DNA of 64,000 nt from Azolla caroliniana (taxonomy: Eukaryota; Polypodiophyta): contig JBHGNT010000013.1 in the NCBI GenBank assembly GCA_043228905.1, forward strand, positions 11,470,001 through 11,534,000. The letters run 5' to 3'. Below are positions 33,600 to 44,781 of the stretch, piece by piece. A program made the position numbers and the translations under genes. The stretch's first letter is position 1, and each line of letters opens with the position of its first letter. The notes beneath the pieces were generated by a model, which did no database searches, was not told the DNA's origin, and was given only the letters and a program-made list of their open reading frames with translations.

Positions 33600-34750
33600 A
33601 ACAGGTAATATGTCGCATTCTCTTTTTCATATCTTAGTGAGATGTTAAAAAATGCCTTATTTAAGCAGAATTTCAACAAGGCACGACGCATGTGTATGTG
33701 GTTTATGAAAACATAGCGAAAAAAAGAACTAACTAATATCAAGTCAACCAAAATCATCCGACGTATATTCTATCTACCATGTTTTTGTCCAAATCTTAGA
33801 CAGGGGTGTATTTGTCAACACAAGTATAATAGTAACACGGGTCCTTGTGCATATTCTAAAAAGCATGCCCCATTGAATAAGTGACTTCTTCTAATTATGT
33901 GTGTATATTTAAATATAATACATCTTAAAGCAAATTGTGAACCTTGCAATTAAGAGATACTACTATGTCAAGAGAAAATTTCCATTGACACGTGATACAT
34001 GACACTGTCAATGTATAAATAAACTAGTCTACAATAACATTCCAATCATACGAGTAAATGATAGAGTATAAACTTATCTCCGATATACCCCAAATGATAA
34101 AGGATAGTTTAGATAACATGTACACATACAAGTATACTTAATTTCTAAGTTCAATGATTGTTACACGAAAATTATAAGTAAGCTCAACTTATATATTACG
34201 TCAAAATTTAACAATTCATATTGTTCAAAATTTACAATAAGCCATAACCATTCAATCGAATAATAAGTCTGGTAAAGCCGTCTACTCAGGATTAGCTCTT
34301 TCATCAGGATTGTCCTCATTGGCTTCGTCAGTACGCTAAGTTGAATTGTTAGTATGTTCAGACTCTGAAACGTCTTCTAATTCAACAAGTTGCCCTGCGT
34401 CTTCATCTATAGTTCCACAAGTTTTCTAAAAGTTATCTAGAACATCTAAGTTTTATTGATATGCTTTGCCCCAACTTCTTGGACTTGATCAGGACAACCC
34501 TAGATACCTTGGATCCTCATTTTGATGACATTAACTTGCTCAAGGTCCTTCTCTAATGTAACAGAGTTCCTGATAATCTTTAAGGCGTATGTTTTAGTAG
34601 TACATGACAATAGAATGAAATTGCACAGGTAACATCAAACTGAAGAATAGAATATAACGTTAATCTAAATTGATGTAAGTTTTATATTATATACCTGTGT
34701 CAGAAAACTAATCTAAAACCCATTGAAAATTTGAAACAATAAAATTTGAA
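33600..34750. other. Left part of the DNA inserted in G3; no recognised gene
   Basis: This AT-rich sequence interrupts the gypsy coding order. I see no LTR, TIR or transposase motif here. A short stretch near 34250-34560 has biased composition on the minus strand, but every frame contains stops. Confidence 0.5.
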
Positions 34751-34759
34751 AAAATAAAA

Positions 34760-36720
34760 AATCTTGGATTTTTAATTGGAATCCAATGCGATGCACTAGA
34801 TTTCAGTTGAAAATCCAAGTTTTTTTTTTTTGTAATTTTTAAAAAAATTTCCATTAAAAAATAAAAAATGGATTTTCAGCTAAAATACTATGCCCTACAT
34901 TATATTTTAGTATATATAGCTAGAATCTAATGCAATGCGTTGGATTAGAGTCGAAAATCCATTTTTCTTTTTTCTTTTTCCAATGTTATTTATTTATTTA
35001 TTTTCCATATAAAAAAATAATAAACGGCTTTTCAACTGAAATCCGATACACTACATCAGATCGTAGTCTATACAGCTAGACATTGATGCATTGCATCAGA
35101 TTTTAGCTGGAAATCCTCTTTCTTTTCAATTGTTTTTCATTTTTTCAAAAAATAAATAAAAATATATTAAAAAAGTGGATTTCCAACTGAAATCTAATGC
35201 ACTACATCGAATTTCAATTCAAAATCCAAATTTCTTTTAGGTTTTTCATAAAACAATGAGATAATAAAAAAATATTCCATTTTCAACAAAATCTGAACCA
35301 TTGAGTCGGATTTCAATTGCAAATTAATGTTTTATGAAAAAACATAAGAAAAATATTGGACTTTCAACGGAAATCCGATGCACTGCATCAGATTTCTGTT
35401 GAAACTCAGTGATTTTGAATGGAAATCCGATGCAGTGCATCGGATTTCCATTGAAAATCCTGTTGAAAATTATCTGTTTTCAACAGGAATCCAATGCACT
35501 GCATCGGATTCCCCTTGAAATCACATCATTTTAAATGGAGAAAATCACAATTTGTTTATTTTTAACACTTTTTTAGAGAAAAATATAAACAAATAAGAAA
35601 ATTTGTAAACAAACAAGAAAAAGTGGACTTTCAATCGAAATCTGATGCAGTGCATCGGATTTCCGTTGAAAATCCATTTTTTTCAATTCCTATATATTTA
35701 TTTATGATAAAAACAAAAACAATTCAAAACAAATACAAAAACAAATTCAAAATATCTGAAAAATTGGAAACAAATAAGACAAAATGGATTTTCAATAGAA
35801 ATCCGAGTAGTGCATTGGATTTCTATTGAAAACCCATTTTTTGCAATTTTTATTTATTTATTTATGGGAAAAAATGAAAAAAAATTTAAAAAATACAAAA
35901 AAAAATTTAAAAATATGAAAATTTGGTAACAAATAGCAAAAAGTGGACTTTCAATAGAAATCCGATGCAATGCATCGGATTTCCTTTGAAAATTCATTTT
36001 TTCAATTTCTATATAGTTATTTATGAGAAAATAGACAAACAAAATACCAAAAAAATTCTAAAAACTATGAAAATTTGGAAAAAAATAAGAAAAAGTGGAT
36101 TTTCTACGGAAATCCGATGCAGTGCATCGGATTTCCATTGAAAATCTATTTTTTCAATATTTATTTATTTTTTATAGAAAAAATTCAAAAAAATTCAAAA
36201 AAAGTCAAAAAAATTCAAAAAAAAAAGCAAATTTAGAAAAAAATACGTAAAAGTGGACTTTCAACCAAAATCCGATGCAGTGCATCGGATTTCCGTTGAA
36301 AATCCATTTTTTCAATTTTTATTTATTTTTTTATGGGAAAAATAAAAACAAATTGAAAAACAATTCAAAAAATAAGAAAATTTTCAAAAAAATAAGAGAA
36401 ATTGGATTTTCAATTGAATCCGATGCACAGAATTGGATTTCCGTTGAAATCTAATTTGTCAATTTTTATTTATTTATTTACGAGTAAAATAAAAAATGTT
36501 TATTTATTTATTTATGGGAAAATGTTTTATTTTTTCAATTTGTATTTATTTATGTATTTTCGGGAAATCCATGCAATGTATCATATTTTAGTCTATGTAG
36601 CTAGAATTCAATGCAATGCATTAAAATGCAAGAGTATTTTTTTAATGGAAATTTTTAAAAAAAATCCAAGACTTACAGGAATCTGATGCATTATATCCAA
36701 TTCTAGATGTATAGAGTAAA
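34760..36720. repeat. Array of about 14 palindromic units (hairpin array)
   Basis: Degenerate units recur about every 110-170 bp. Each is centred on a palindrome whose best form has 14-nt arms GGAAATCCGATGCA around a single G. The arms extend outward as TTTTCAAC/GTTGAAAA, so a unit could form a hairpin of about 22 bp. Clear units lie near 35370, 35425, 35490, 35640, 35960, 36110, 36275 and 36415; weaker ones near 34780, 34930, 35045, 35090, 35195, 35295, 35805 and 36575. Spacers are A/T-rich (ATTTATTTATTTATGGGAAAA). Central units are the best conserved. Confidence 0.88.
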
Positions 36721-36919
36721 ATTCGACATGTTGCGTCAAATCTAGATGGAATGAATCGGATTTCTGTACGACATCAAAGGCTTACTATGAGAATCTAAGA
36801 AAAATGGAAAACATCTTTAAGACATTTTTTAGATTCTAATGATTTTGGTAGAAAGCTTCTCTCACATAATCTAATCTTGTAAATGGAAAGTACATAATGA
36901 AATATCATAACCAAAAAGT

Positions 36920-37230
36920 GAGGAGGAAAGATGCATCAAGCACATCTACTCTTACATTGGATAATGTTTATATATTAGTGTATGACTTATCTTTGACCAA
37001 AACAAGTTATCTTTGACAGACCACAATGAAGATACTAAAAGAGGATCTAGAATGTGGCTTCAGACACAACACAAAGACAAACAAGAAGCATGACTCATAA
37101 ACTCGATGAGGTTGGATTGCAATTGGATCAACACAATGCATTAATTGCCATTGATGATGAGGATGAGACCTCATAAACTCGTACTAGTTCATCTAATGGG
37201 TATGAAGATGATGACATAAACTTGAAAAAT
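36920..37230 (+). pseudogene. T4, relic of the T-family transposase C-terminus
   Basis: Reads STLTLDNVYILVYDLSLTKT, aligning with STLDISDVDIIVYDFTLTKA of T1, then MKILKEDLE (T1: IDIIKEKLPG) and NALIAIDDEDE (T1: NALIGTSEDDEE). Stops interrupt it. It sits directly right of the palindrome array, inside the DNA inserted into G3. Confidence 0.75.
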
Positions 37231-37462
37231 GATTGTCCTGATACGTTAACTATAAATATTGTATTGCACATCAAGATTTGGATTCAGAATTTCTATAAAT
37301 ATTGGGGTTACTCATTTTGGACATTCATTTGTAAGTTTGGCATGTCCATTATTTAGGCATTTTTTTGAACACCTAAATTTCCGTACATGTTAACAATCAA
37401 TATATTTTTGGGTCATTTTTAAAATTCCTTTACGCATGCGGCACCCCTTTTTGTGAATCACC

Positions 37463-38013
37463 CTAATTTGTGTCATTTTTTGATGGACAGTTCTCAAAAT
37501 GCAACATATTACCTGTTTCAAATGTCCCGGTGTTCATTGCTTCCAAATGAGTTATTGTATCTTCAAAACTTAATTCTTCAAACATATCCTGAATTCCTTC
37601 ATCATCATCTATTAATCCAGAACACTTAAAGTATTCGAAAGCATTTTGTATTTTATTATTATTTACTTTTAGTATAAAAGTAGCACCATTAGATGAGATT
37701 GTACAAGGAATATCTTTATTTACATTATTATTCATGGGGTTTTCTTTTATGTTCGGGCTATCACAACCCCTACCTGTAAAAGACCTATCTAAAAATCCTG
37801 GGAAAACTCTTCATCCATCTCTTGAATTGGATGTTCCCTCAAGCATTCTTTGTTTCTTTCAAGGTTGGGCCTCACGGTTAAGAATTGGGCAGTCTTTCTT
37901 CCATCTTGAGTCTTGATTCTCGTGAAAGCCGAACCATCATCAATAACCTTTGTTTCCATCCTCATTGCGGTGATGTAGGGCTGACCAAGGATGATGGGGT
38001 AGGTTGATCGATC
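37463..38013 (-). pseudogene. G3 protease-to-RT linker
   Basis: Minus-strand frame continuing from the protease: YPIILGQPYITAMRMETKVI, then RIKTQDGRKTAQFL, ending in a stop near 37785. A separate 90-codon frame at 37463-37735 (ending FENCPSKNDTN) follows, which I do not recognise and which probably belongs to the linker. Confidence 0.6.
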
Positions 38014-38760
38014 TTACACAAAGAAATTTTGATTCACCGACACATCACCAATTTTTACCTTCACACTAGGACATGCTCCAAATAGATCCTCCGTAGTTTC
38101 TATGGCAGCTCTTATTTTCCACCCATGATTCTTGTCGATCGGCCACCATCCTTGAGCGTAAAATTCTGATGACATCATGTTAATCTCGGATCCATGATCG
38201 ATCAAAGAAATACATGGAATTTGCTGCTCCCCAATTTTTGCAGGTGCCTCCGTTGTTGCTCGAGCCCAATGGTCCCTTGTATAGTGACTCCTATCCCCTT
38301 CATGGATGCCAACATCATTCTGGTTTTTTACACTTGCAGCATTGATGGTGCCACCATACAAATTTTGGAGTGTTGCTGCACACCCTCCCGTAATTTCCTC
38401 CGTCACCTGTCTCTTCCTTCTAATAATATCTATGATAACTTCATGAAATTCTTTCTTTGCTATACCCAACACTTCTCTTAAAGTAAATTCTACCTTACTA
38501 TTTAATATTCTTGTTTCTAGTACCTTTTTTATATCCGTCATTGTTTCTATGTCTGAGGCAAGCTTGAAAGATGGGTCTGTCTTTCCTTTTACTTTATCAG
38601 CTTCCTTCGGCTCAGTAACACCCTTTTCCATCTCCCTTCTCTTGTGTTCTTGTGTCTCATGTCTCTTTGTCGGACCAGCTTCCTCAACTCTCTTCCGCTT
38701 CTCTTCCACTAGCACATCTTGTGCATTCACTTGGGCGAATGCTGATAGCGCGTCTACTGG
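38014..38760 (-). pseudogene. G3 aspartic protease region
   Basis: The 238-codon minus-strand frame has a charged N-terminal part (EEKRKRVEEAGPTKRHETQE), a conserved FTLREVLGIAKKEFHEVI segment, and the protease motif CISLIDHGSEINMMSSEFY, with an active site of the D-H/S-G-S type used by this gypsy lineage. It is preceded by a stop near 38760 that separates it from the zinc-knuckle part. Confidence 0.85.
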
Positions 38761-39904
38761 ATCATTCCATCCAGTGAAGTTTCATATTTCATCTCCCACT
38801 CTTTTTAATTCATCCACTCAAACCTTCCCCTTTCTTGCATAATCCATCACATCTTGCCAAAACCCAGATCCACCATATGAGTCTTCTACGCGCAACCCTA
38901 AGGTTGCCACGGATTGTATCGCTTGAGTTGTTTCTTTCTCGGCATCTTCCATTAGCTTTTTCATTCCTCCTCGCCCAAAGTTGAGTTGAAGTGGTTGTCG
39001 AGTCTCTATCGAGTGAATCTTGCCATCTTGATAGTAGATTTTATTATGATTAAGAGCATTCCTATGCTCTTGACAATCTTTCTTCTGGTGGTCAATACTA
39101 TCATACCACATACACATTCGGAACATTCCACCTCCCTGCCTTGGATGACGTCGAGCTTTGTCCTGATTCTAGCTTCGTCACTTTGATCGACAAGTCTTTC
39201 ATGCCTTTCACCAATTCGTGTAAGAGTGATTCTTCTACTTTCTTTTCTCCCGACTCGCTCCCCATTTCTTCATCATTTCTGTCGGGCAACTCCATAAACC
39301 ATAACTTTCTTTTGCAGAAATGGGCACACTCCCTTTTCACCTCCTCCCAGTCTTCGGTAAGTCCACTTGGACTATTCTCATCTTCTAAAAGAATTCCCAA
39401 GTCCTTCCTGTCTTTAATATTAGTAGCTTGTAGAAACAATATTACTTTATCTCGCACTTTAATATTTCTATCTCTAACATTTAGTTGCTCAAATCTTTCA
39501 GAAAACTCTTTTAATACTTCCAAAACACTTAAATGTTTATTAGACTCTACCCAATCCATGAAAGCTCGCCTTGTCATCCTTGACATATCGTTGAGGTTGT
39601 ATTCATTTAGCAATGCTCTTTCAAAAATCGCCCATGTATGATGTTCCCTGTATAGCTCCTAGATCCTTTCTTGTAGCCCAATCGCATCGACTCGACTAAA
39701 GCTATTAATTTTTGCAGCTTTGTCGACACCGCGTTTAAGCATTTCTTCATTATAAATCTTCAGAAATCTTGTTAAATTTATACCTTCGAAGATTCCTACT
39801 CGTGCGAGAATATTGTCGACGGCTTTGTCGATGCTTGCCATCATCCCTTGTTCCCGCATCACTCGTTCCATCATCGTACACATAAGCCTCATTTGCTCCT
39901 CCAT
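38761..39904 (-). pseudogene. gag: G3 gag
   Basis: Minus strand from ATG at 39904 (MEEQMRLMCTMMERVMREQG). INLTRFLKIYNEEMLKRGVD is a gag core. A stop near 39659 separates it from MTRRAFMDWVESNKHLSVLE (39613-39101). The nucleocapsid knuckle reads CMWYDSIDHQKKDC: of the CCHC set, the second cysteine is a tyrosine here. Confidence 0.85.
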
Positions 39905-39943
39905 TTCTCCTCATCATCGCCTTCACGTCGAGTTCACCAAATG

Positions 39944-40873
39944 TGTTAGGGTAGTTGTGGTTCGTGCAGTGAAGTCGTAGGGACTAAGGCTAAGGGGAGT
40001 TGAAGGAACCTAAATTTTAATAAGGCTTGTATGGTGATGTTAGAAAGGTTAAGAATAGCAAGAAGAAGAGTTACGAGTAATGTGTGAGAAAGAGAGACGA
40101 GAATAGATAGAAGATAGAGACAATATATGATTCAAGAAGCAAGATAGAGACAAAGTATGATTTAAGAAGGAAGATTGAGACAAAGTATGATTCAAGAAGC
40201 AAGAGTATATGATATAAACATGATGTATATTAAAATGACAATATTTTACCAACTTTACAATCCTTGATCGCAAACTGAACACATTCTTTACCGACCCTTG
40301 ATTTGAACCCATGACCTCAACTTTGAAACGTGAGGTTCTTCACCCAATGAGCTAGTCTTCTCTACTTGATTGTATTATTTTCTTACTCTCTCTTAATCCC
40401 CTCTTGTTTTCCTTGCCCCTCTTTATATAAGTGTTGCCATGCATATGGTAATGTATGGGAGCATGGTATGCATGGTATGCAGGCAATCCATGAGTTACAT
40501 GTAATGCATGATCGCCATTTGGCGCACATGTATTGCACGTGATGCATGGTAACCATCATGCTCACTTGGGCTCCCATGTATGAAAATAGATATGGGATAT
40601 GTAATCTAAAATAACTAACCTAGCTTAGTGGTGTATACTTTGTGTTTGGCATACAAGGATGAGAGTTCAAGTCTCTCAATTTTACTCAATACAATATATA
40701 GCTTCATTTATATCATGAAGCACATTTGTTACAAACTCTTACAAATAAATAGCCTAGCCTAGTGGTATGTACATTGTACTTTGTATATAAGGATGTGGGT
40801 TCAAGTCTTTCAAATATTATTAAATACAATATTTAAGCTCATTTTTATATCGTGAAGCACATTCTTCACGACA
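39944..40873 (-). repeat. G3 5' LTR
   Basis: It is 930 bp, with the same tRNA-like modules as the left copy. The one at about 40620-40690 keeps a perfect T-arm (GAGAG, 7-nt loop TTCAAGT, CTCTC). The two LTRs differ by several indels. On the minus strand the sequence after it reads TTTGGTGAACTCGACGTG, a possible non-Met tRNA primer site. Confidence 0.88.
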
Positions 40874-41205
40874 ACGTGTGAACCAGTAGGCCGTTAGAGG
40901 CCTACGCTCCTAAACTAATAGTTAGTTATGGTCCTAGTAGTTAGCATCAGTAGCTCAGTACGTGCATTGAAGTACATGTCAGTACTTTTGTCAGGCCTTT
41001 TAAGGACTTGTATAAAAGTGCTCACGAAGCACATTGTAAGAATAGGGTGTTGTAATGTTTTGAATAGAGTTTACTGTTCTACTCTCTCTGTCTCTCCCGC
41101 GTATCCTTTGTGCGTGTTCAAGGTCGCCATTGAACCTTCATTTTTGTTTTCTACTGTTATCCGGCTAAGCCGGTTTGCCTAAGCTTCTAAATACAACTTT
41201 TTACA
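40874..41205 (+). repeat. C3 Copia LTR, right part
   Basis: It continues the LTR interrupted at 29414 (GTGTGAACCAGTAGGCCG ...) with a TATA box (TGTATAAAAG near 41010), and ends TTTTTACA at 41205 directly before a tRNA primer site. Confidence 0.88.
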
Positions 41206-41344
41206 TGGTATCAGAGCGCGAGGGTTGAGAACCTCTACTGCCGACAATTGCTCGAAACATACAAACCCTAATCACTGGTAAAGAACAAAAGAAAGAAGAA
41301 AGATATGGATAGAAGCATGGTGAGCTCGCTTCGTACAGAAATAC
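41206..41344 (+). other. C3 initiator-Met PBS and leader fragment
   Basis: TGGTATCAGAGCGCGAGGG at 41206-41224 is a standard initiator-Met primer site. Only about 140 bp of untranslated leader follow before an inverted Copia fragment begins; the C3 coding part is missing. Confidence 0.85.
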
Positions 41345-41591
41345 ACCCGAGCATGTACCCGAGCATGTGGTCGTGAACACATGTCACCAAGCAATACATC
41401 ACTCAGCTTGTCGCTTGCTCCCATGTTGCATAGTCGGCATCTTTCGGGCCGGGTTGATTTTCTTGTGCTCCTTTGATGTAGCTCCAATAGCCTTGGCCGA
41501 CAAGTTATTGGTGCATCTTGTACTCCCAAGATGCAAAGTTGTTTCGATCCAACTTCTCGCTAGGGAGAGAGCTCCCCATTTGAGTATTCAT
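41345..41591 (-). pseudogene. gag: C4 Copia gag N-terminus
   Basis: Minus-strand ATG at 41591, reading LDRNNFASWEYKMHQ, stop, LVGQGYWSYIKGAQEN, then DADYATWEQA. This is a Copia gag start. It ends by merging with the C3 leader at about 41345. The matching PBS (minus strand TGGTATCAGAGCGG, 41734-41747) and LTR (from 41748) lie upstream on the minus strand. Confidence 0.85.
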
Positions 41592-41733
41592 TATGTTGAT
41601 GAAGCTTTCTTTCTTCTTTTCCTCCTCTTTCGAACACGAGCTATGTAATCACACTACGATAGCAATGGACCGGTTTTTCTCGAACGTCGACGTAGAACAC
41701 AACACATGCGGATGGGCTAGACGAGCTACCAAA

Positions 41734-42200
41734 CCGCTCTGATACCATGTAAAGAATCATGTATGATTCTTGTGTAGTGGAAGAGATGTGTGTTATGTGT
41801 ATGTGTGAGAGGAATTAGAGGAGAGAAGAGAGAACACAAGATAGATAGAAAAATGAATACTCAAGAAGAAGGTGTATATTCACAAGTAGAATATGAAATA
41901 CAAAATGTAGCATTACAAGGAGTCACAACCAACTTAGTATGAAGTATGAGGAGGGTGCTTTATATATAGTCACCCTCTCTCTTCATTAACTAACTACAAC
42001 AACCATTCTCTCTTGAGGAATGCGAAGACTCATAGTCATGTGGAATATGTAACTCATTAGTTATGTGTCATAGAATATGATTCTATGACACATAGTTAAT
42101 GTGTAGAGAGTAGTGGTGTAACTCTTGACCTTTGAGTAATCATAGATTCTCAAAAGGTGTGTTCACACATTGCACTATGTTGAGCTTCATTCTCAACATT
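41734..42200 (-). repeat. C4 PBS and LTR (outer end uncertain)
   Basis: The PBS is at 41734-41747. The LTR begins TGTAAAGAATCATG at 41748 on the plus strand. A minus-strand TATA (TATATATAAAGC) is near 41952-41963. A 19-nt inverted repeat (TGTGTCATAGAATATGATTC with its complement) lies at about 42064-42092. The U3 end could not be fixed because no partner LTR exists. Confidence 0.7.
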
Positions 42201-42412
42201 GATTAACTCTTGCTAAACTTGATGCTTGATGTTTTCGCAATCCATATATTTCTTGGGTTATTTGTTGCGAGGATGGGTTTGAAGCCCTCTCTCATTTCAT
42301 TCCAACAGTGAACTCCCAAAGCCATTATTTGTAGCTCCATAAGAAGTTGTCGATAATTGGTTTAATGAATTGAGATAAAAAGTTTCGATTTTGTTTTAAT
42401 AAAATTACTTGG

Positions 42413-42899
42413 TGTCACGAATGGGTGGTTGAGGCTAAATACTAAGAGAGAGCGAGAGCATAAGCAAGAGAACAAGACTGTCACGGACAAGTACACGAGG
42501 CTCAATACTAACAGATAGCAGGAGAGAGAGCATACACAAGAGAACATGCAAGAGAGAGAGAAAATAGATAAAAGAACAAGAACTAAATTATATGCTTTCG
42601 TAACTAGTGTTGTTCACCTTGATTGTAGTCAAGGTGCACCTGAGTATTTATACAAGAATGTGGAGGTATGCATGAAAGCTAGTTAACTTCTAGAGAATGC
42701 ATGGAAACTTCTAGAGAGTGCATGAAGATGCATTCTCTAGAAGGTTCTTTGAAAGTTGTAGTGATGAATCTACAATGTAATAAGTTGAATCTTATACAAT
42801 ACAATAAGGCATAGATGGATGTTGGTAAGGTTGCCCAATAAGACCAGAAAGGTCATGGGTTTAACCCCCACAATTCCATGTGGCATCCTTTCTATGACA
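42413..42899 (+). repeat. LTR-like segment with adjoining PBS
   Basis: It is bounded by TGTCACGAATGGG and CTATGACA, with TATTTATACAAG near 42645, and followed at 42902 by TGGTATCAAATATC, an initiator-Met-like primer site. Close to its 3' end lies GGTCATGGGTTTAACCCCC, another B-box-like tRNA segment. No coding region follows, so it is probably a truncated or solo LTR. Confidence 0.55.
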
Positions 42900-42915
42900 C
42901 TTGGTATCAAATATC

Positions 42916-43407
42916 TTCACTTCCCCGCAAATTTTTTTTTTAAACACAAACTCATGTTCCAAATTAAAGCTCATGCATCATAGTTCTCGGCTAGCAATGA
43001 GAAAGATTCTAGACTTAGTATTGTATGTGGTTTATGAATTTGACTTTTTAGTCATGATGTCACTAGGCACCATATAATGATTCTAAGGATGATCCGATTT
43101 GATTGTAATTAGCATGCCATGTGACATGTAGAAATGTTCAAACCTTCCAAGTATTGCACTTCAACATCTCCAATTTCTTGTCCCCTTAGATATTCCCACG
43201 ATGAAAGGAAGTACGGAGAAATGATACACTGGAATCTGTGCACGAAATAATGAGGAGAAATTGAGTTAGATTGAGAATTGATTACGTGTCATTCAAGAAT
43301 CCCCTTGGGAAGTTCTATGTTTGAGCTCAAGTTGGAAAGAGAGCCATGGGCATGGAAGACATCCTCTTGGGGAGCTCAACGTTTGCGTTTGCGTTTGCGT
43401 TTGTTTT

Positions 43408-43450
<43 letters not shown>

Positions 43451-43515
43451 AGGAGAGCATTTTTACAAGTGGCTACTAATCTCTGATTAAGGATTATGGT
43501 AGATTTTGATACATA
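42916..43515. other. No recognisable gene
   Basis: Contains a (GT)n-(GA)n microsatellite at about 43407-43450 preceded by four GCGTTT repeats. Otherwise I see nothing. Confidence 0.7.
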
Positions 43516-43519
43516 ATTG

Positions 43520-43935
43520 ACATCCTAATGCCACTTGCAATAAAGGTCTTCAATGGGAAAGTATTGATTGGGGTTTGCCTTTGGGATTAGCTTTAAAATG
43601 ACATGGAATAGCAATAGGAAATTGTTTCGTTTGCATTGTTCAAGTGGAAGATATTACTCATCCTTTCATACAATGCTTGATTGCTCGTTAGATTTGCATT
43701 GATATTTTTCAAATTTGGCAAGTTTTTTCAAGTTGTTATTTGATGCAAAGTCAGTGGGTATTTGCACAATTCACACAAGTTGACCCAAAATTAGAGATGG
43801 TGATTGTTTTCCTATTTTTGAGATATTGGGGATTGTGTCATATTTGGGATATGTGGAATACTTTTGTATTTGATGGTAGTTATGGATGGAGTCAGAGAAT
43901 ATCTACCAAAGTTAAAGGGAGTATTGATGGGAGTT
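43520..43935 (+). pseudogene. LINE-like reverse transcriptase C-terminal (zf-RVT) fragment
   Basis: In shifting frames: GIAIGNCFVCIVQVEDITHP, then FIQCLIARQICIDIFQIW and MVIVFLFLRYWGLCHIWDMW. The C-x2-C ... H ... C pattern followed by a tryptophan-rich tail is that of the zinc-binding region after the RT in plant non-LTR elements. The second half recurs at 53390-53560. Confidence 0.6.
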
Positions 43936-44319
43936 GAACTAGACCTAATCCAAAGCAAAGGCATAAACCAACTTAGCTCAACAAGCATCACTATGACCCC
44001 TATATACGGCACTAAAAACATAAATGCAAACCTCAGCTTGTTAGGACACACTAGACATGCCATCCCATTAGAGACAAAAACTGTAGAAAAAGAGATAGAC
44101 CTCTTGTCCATAATGGGAAGAGTTAGAACTAGAAGCTATACTACTTGAAACAAAACTAAGAACATAACTTTGTAACATACAACGTCCTATGTAAGCTGAA
44201 GTCAAGTAAACATGAGTTGACCAAAGTAATGGGACACCAAACACCTAGGATGTTTGTTACTAGTGAAGATTCATAACTAGGTACAAAAACTTTGATACAA
44301 CATGCTCCATTAAAGTTTA

Positions 44320-44485
44320 CCCTTCTAGACACTATCAATCCAATCCACTCCCCATACACATTCCTCTCACGTTCATAATGTGCACTTTCGATTGCAACAT
44401 GTGTCAATAAAATTCTTGAATGCCAAGAGTCGCTACTCAATTCCACACTTACTATGTAAAAGTTATTCAATGTTAGTTTTTCCAT
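44320..44485 (+). pseudogene. LINE-like 3' fragment
   Basis: The sequence from TGTGCACTTTCGATTGCAAC through AGTCGCTACTCA matches 55300-55360 (CALSIATFIGKVLEHRKSLL). It is a short decayed piece of the same family. Confidence 0.55.
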
Positions 44486-44781
44486 ATGGTTATATTATAG
44501 TATGAACCATACGTACATTTGCATTCGCGAATGTTTCAATCATTCGCGTAAGAAAAACACCCTCAAAGAATGATAAATACCATACTTTTGGTTTAACTAT
44601 TTATTATGACTCATGAGGTAAATAAGCCTAAAAAATGAAAAAAAACAAAAAAAAACATTAAAAAAATGGGAAAAAAACAAAAAAAACACAAGAATGTTTG
44701 AATAACATTCGCATTTGGTTTCCAATGTAGGAAAACGAATGTTATGTTAGACGAACACGAATTTTACATACTATTATTTAT

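Larger units (their letters stand above)
29415..40873 (-). mobile_element. G3, Ty3/gypsy element nested in the C3 LTR
   Basis: LTRs are 29415-30403 and 39944-40873 (TGTCGGGGTAG or TGTTAGGGTAG to CACGACA). The ACGT flanks agree on both sides. The coding order on the minus strand is gag (39904), protease, RT, RNase H, integrase (ending at 30413). About 3.8 kb between protease and RT (33600-37440) is foreign. The protein style (NVTRFLKIYNEEM-like gag, FLDD RT) differs strongly from G1/G2 and resembles the gypsy lineage known from fungi and some plants; that resemblance is from memory. Confidence 0.92.

Noticed and set aside
34760-36720. CRISPR-like array
   Set aside because: Units are palindromes of variable spacing with AT-rich, related spacers in a plant genome; no cas genes, no unique spacers.
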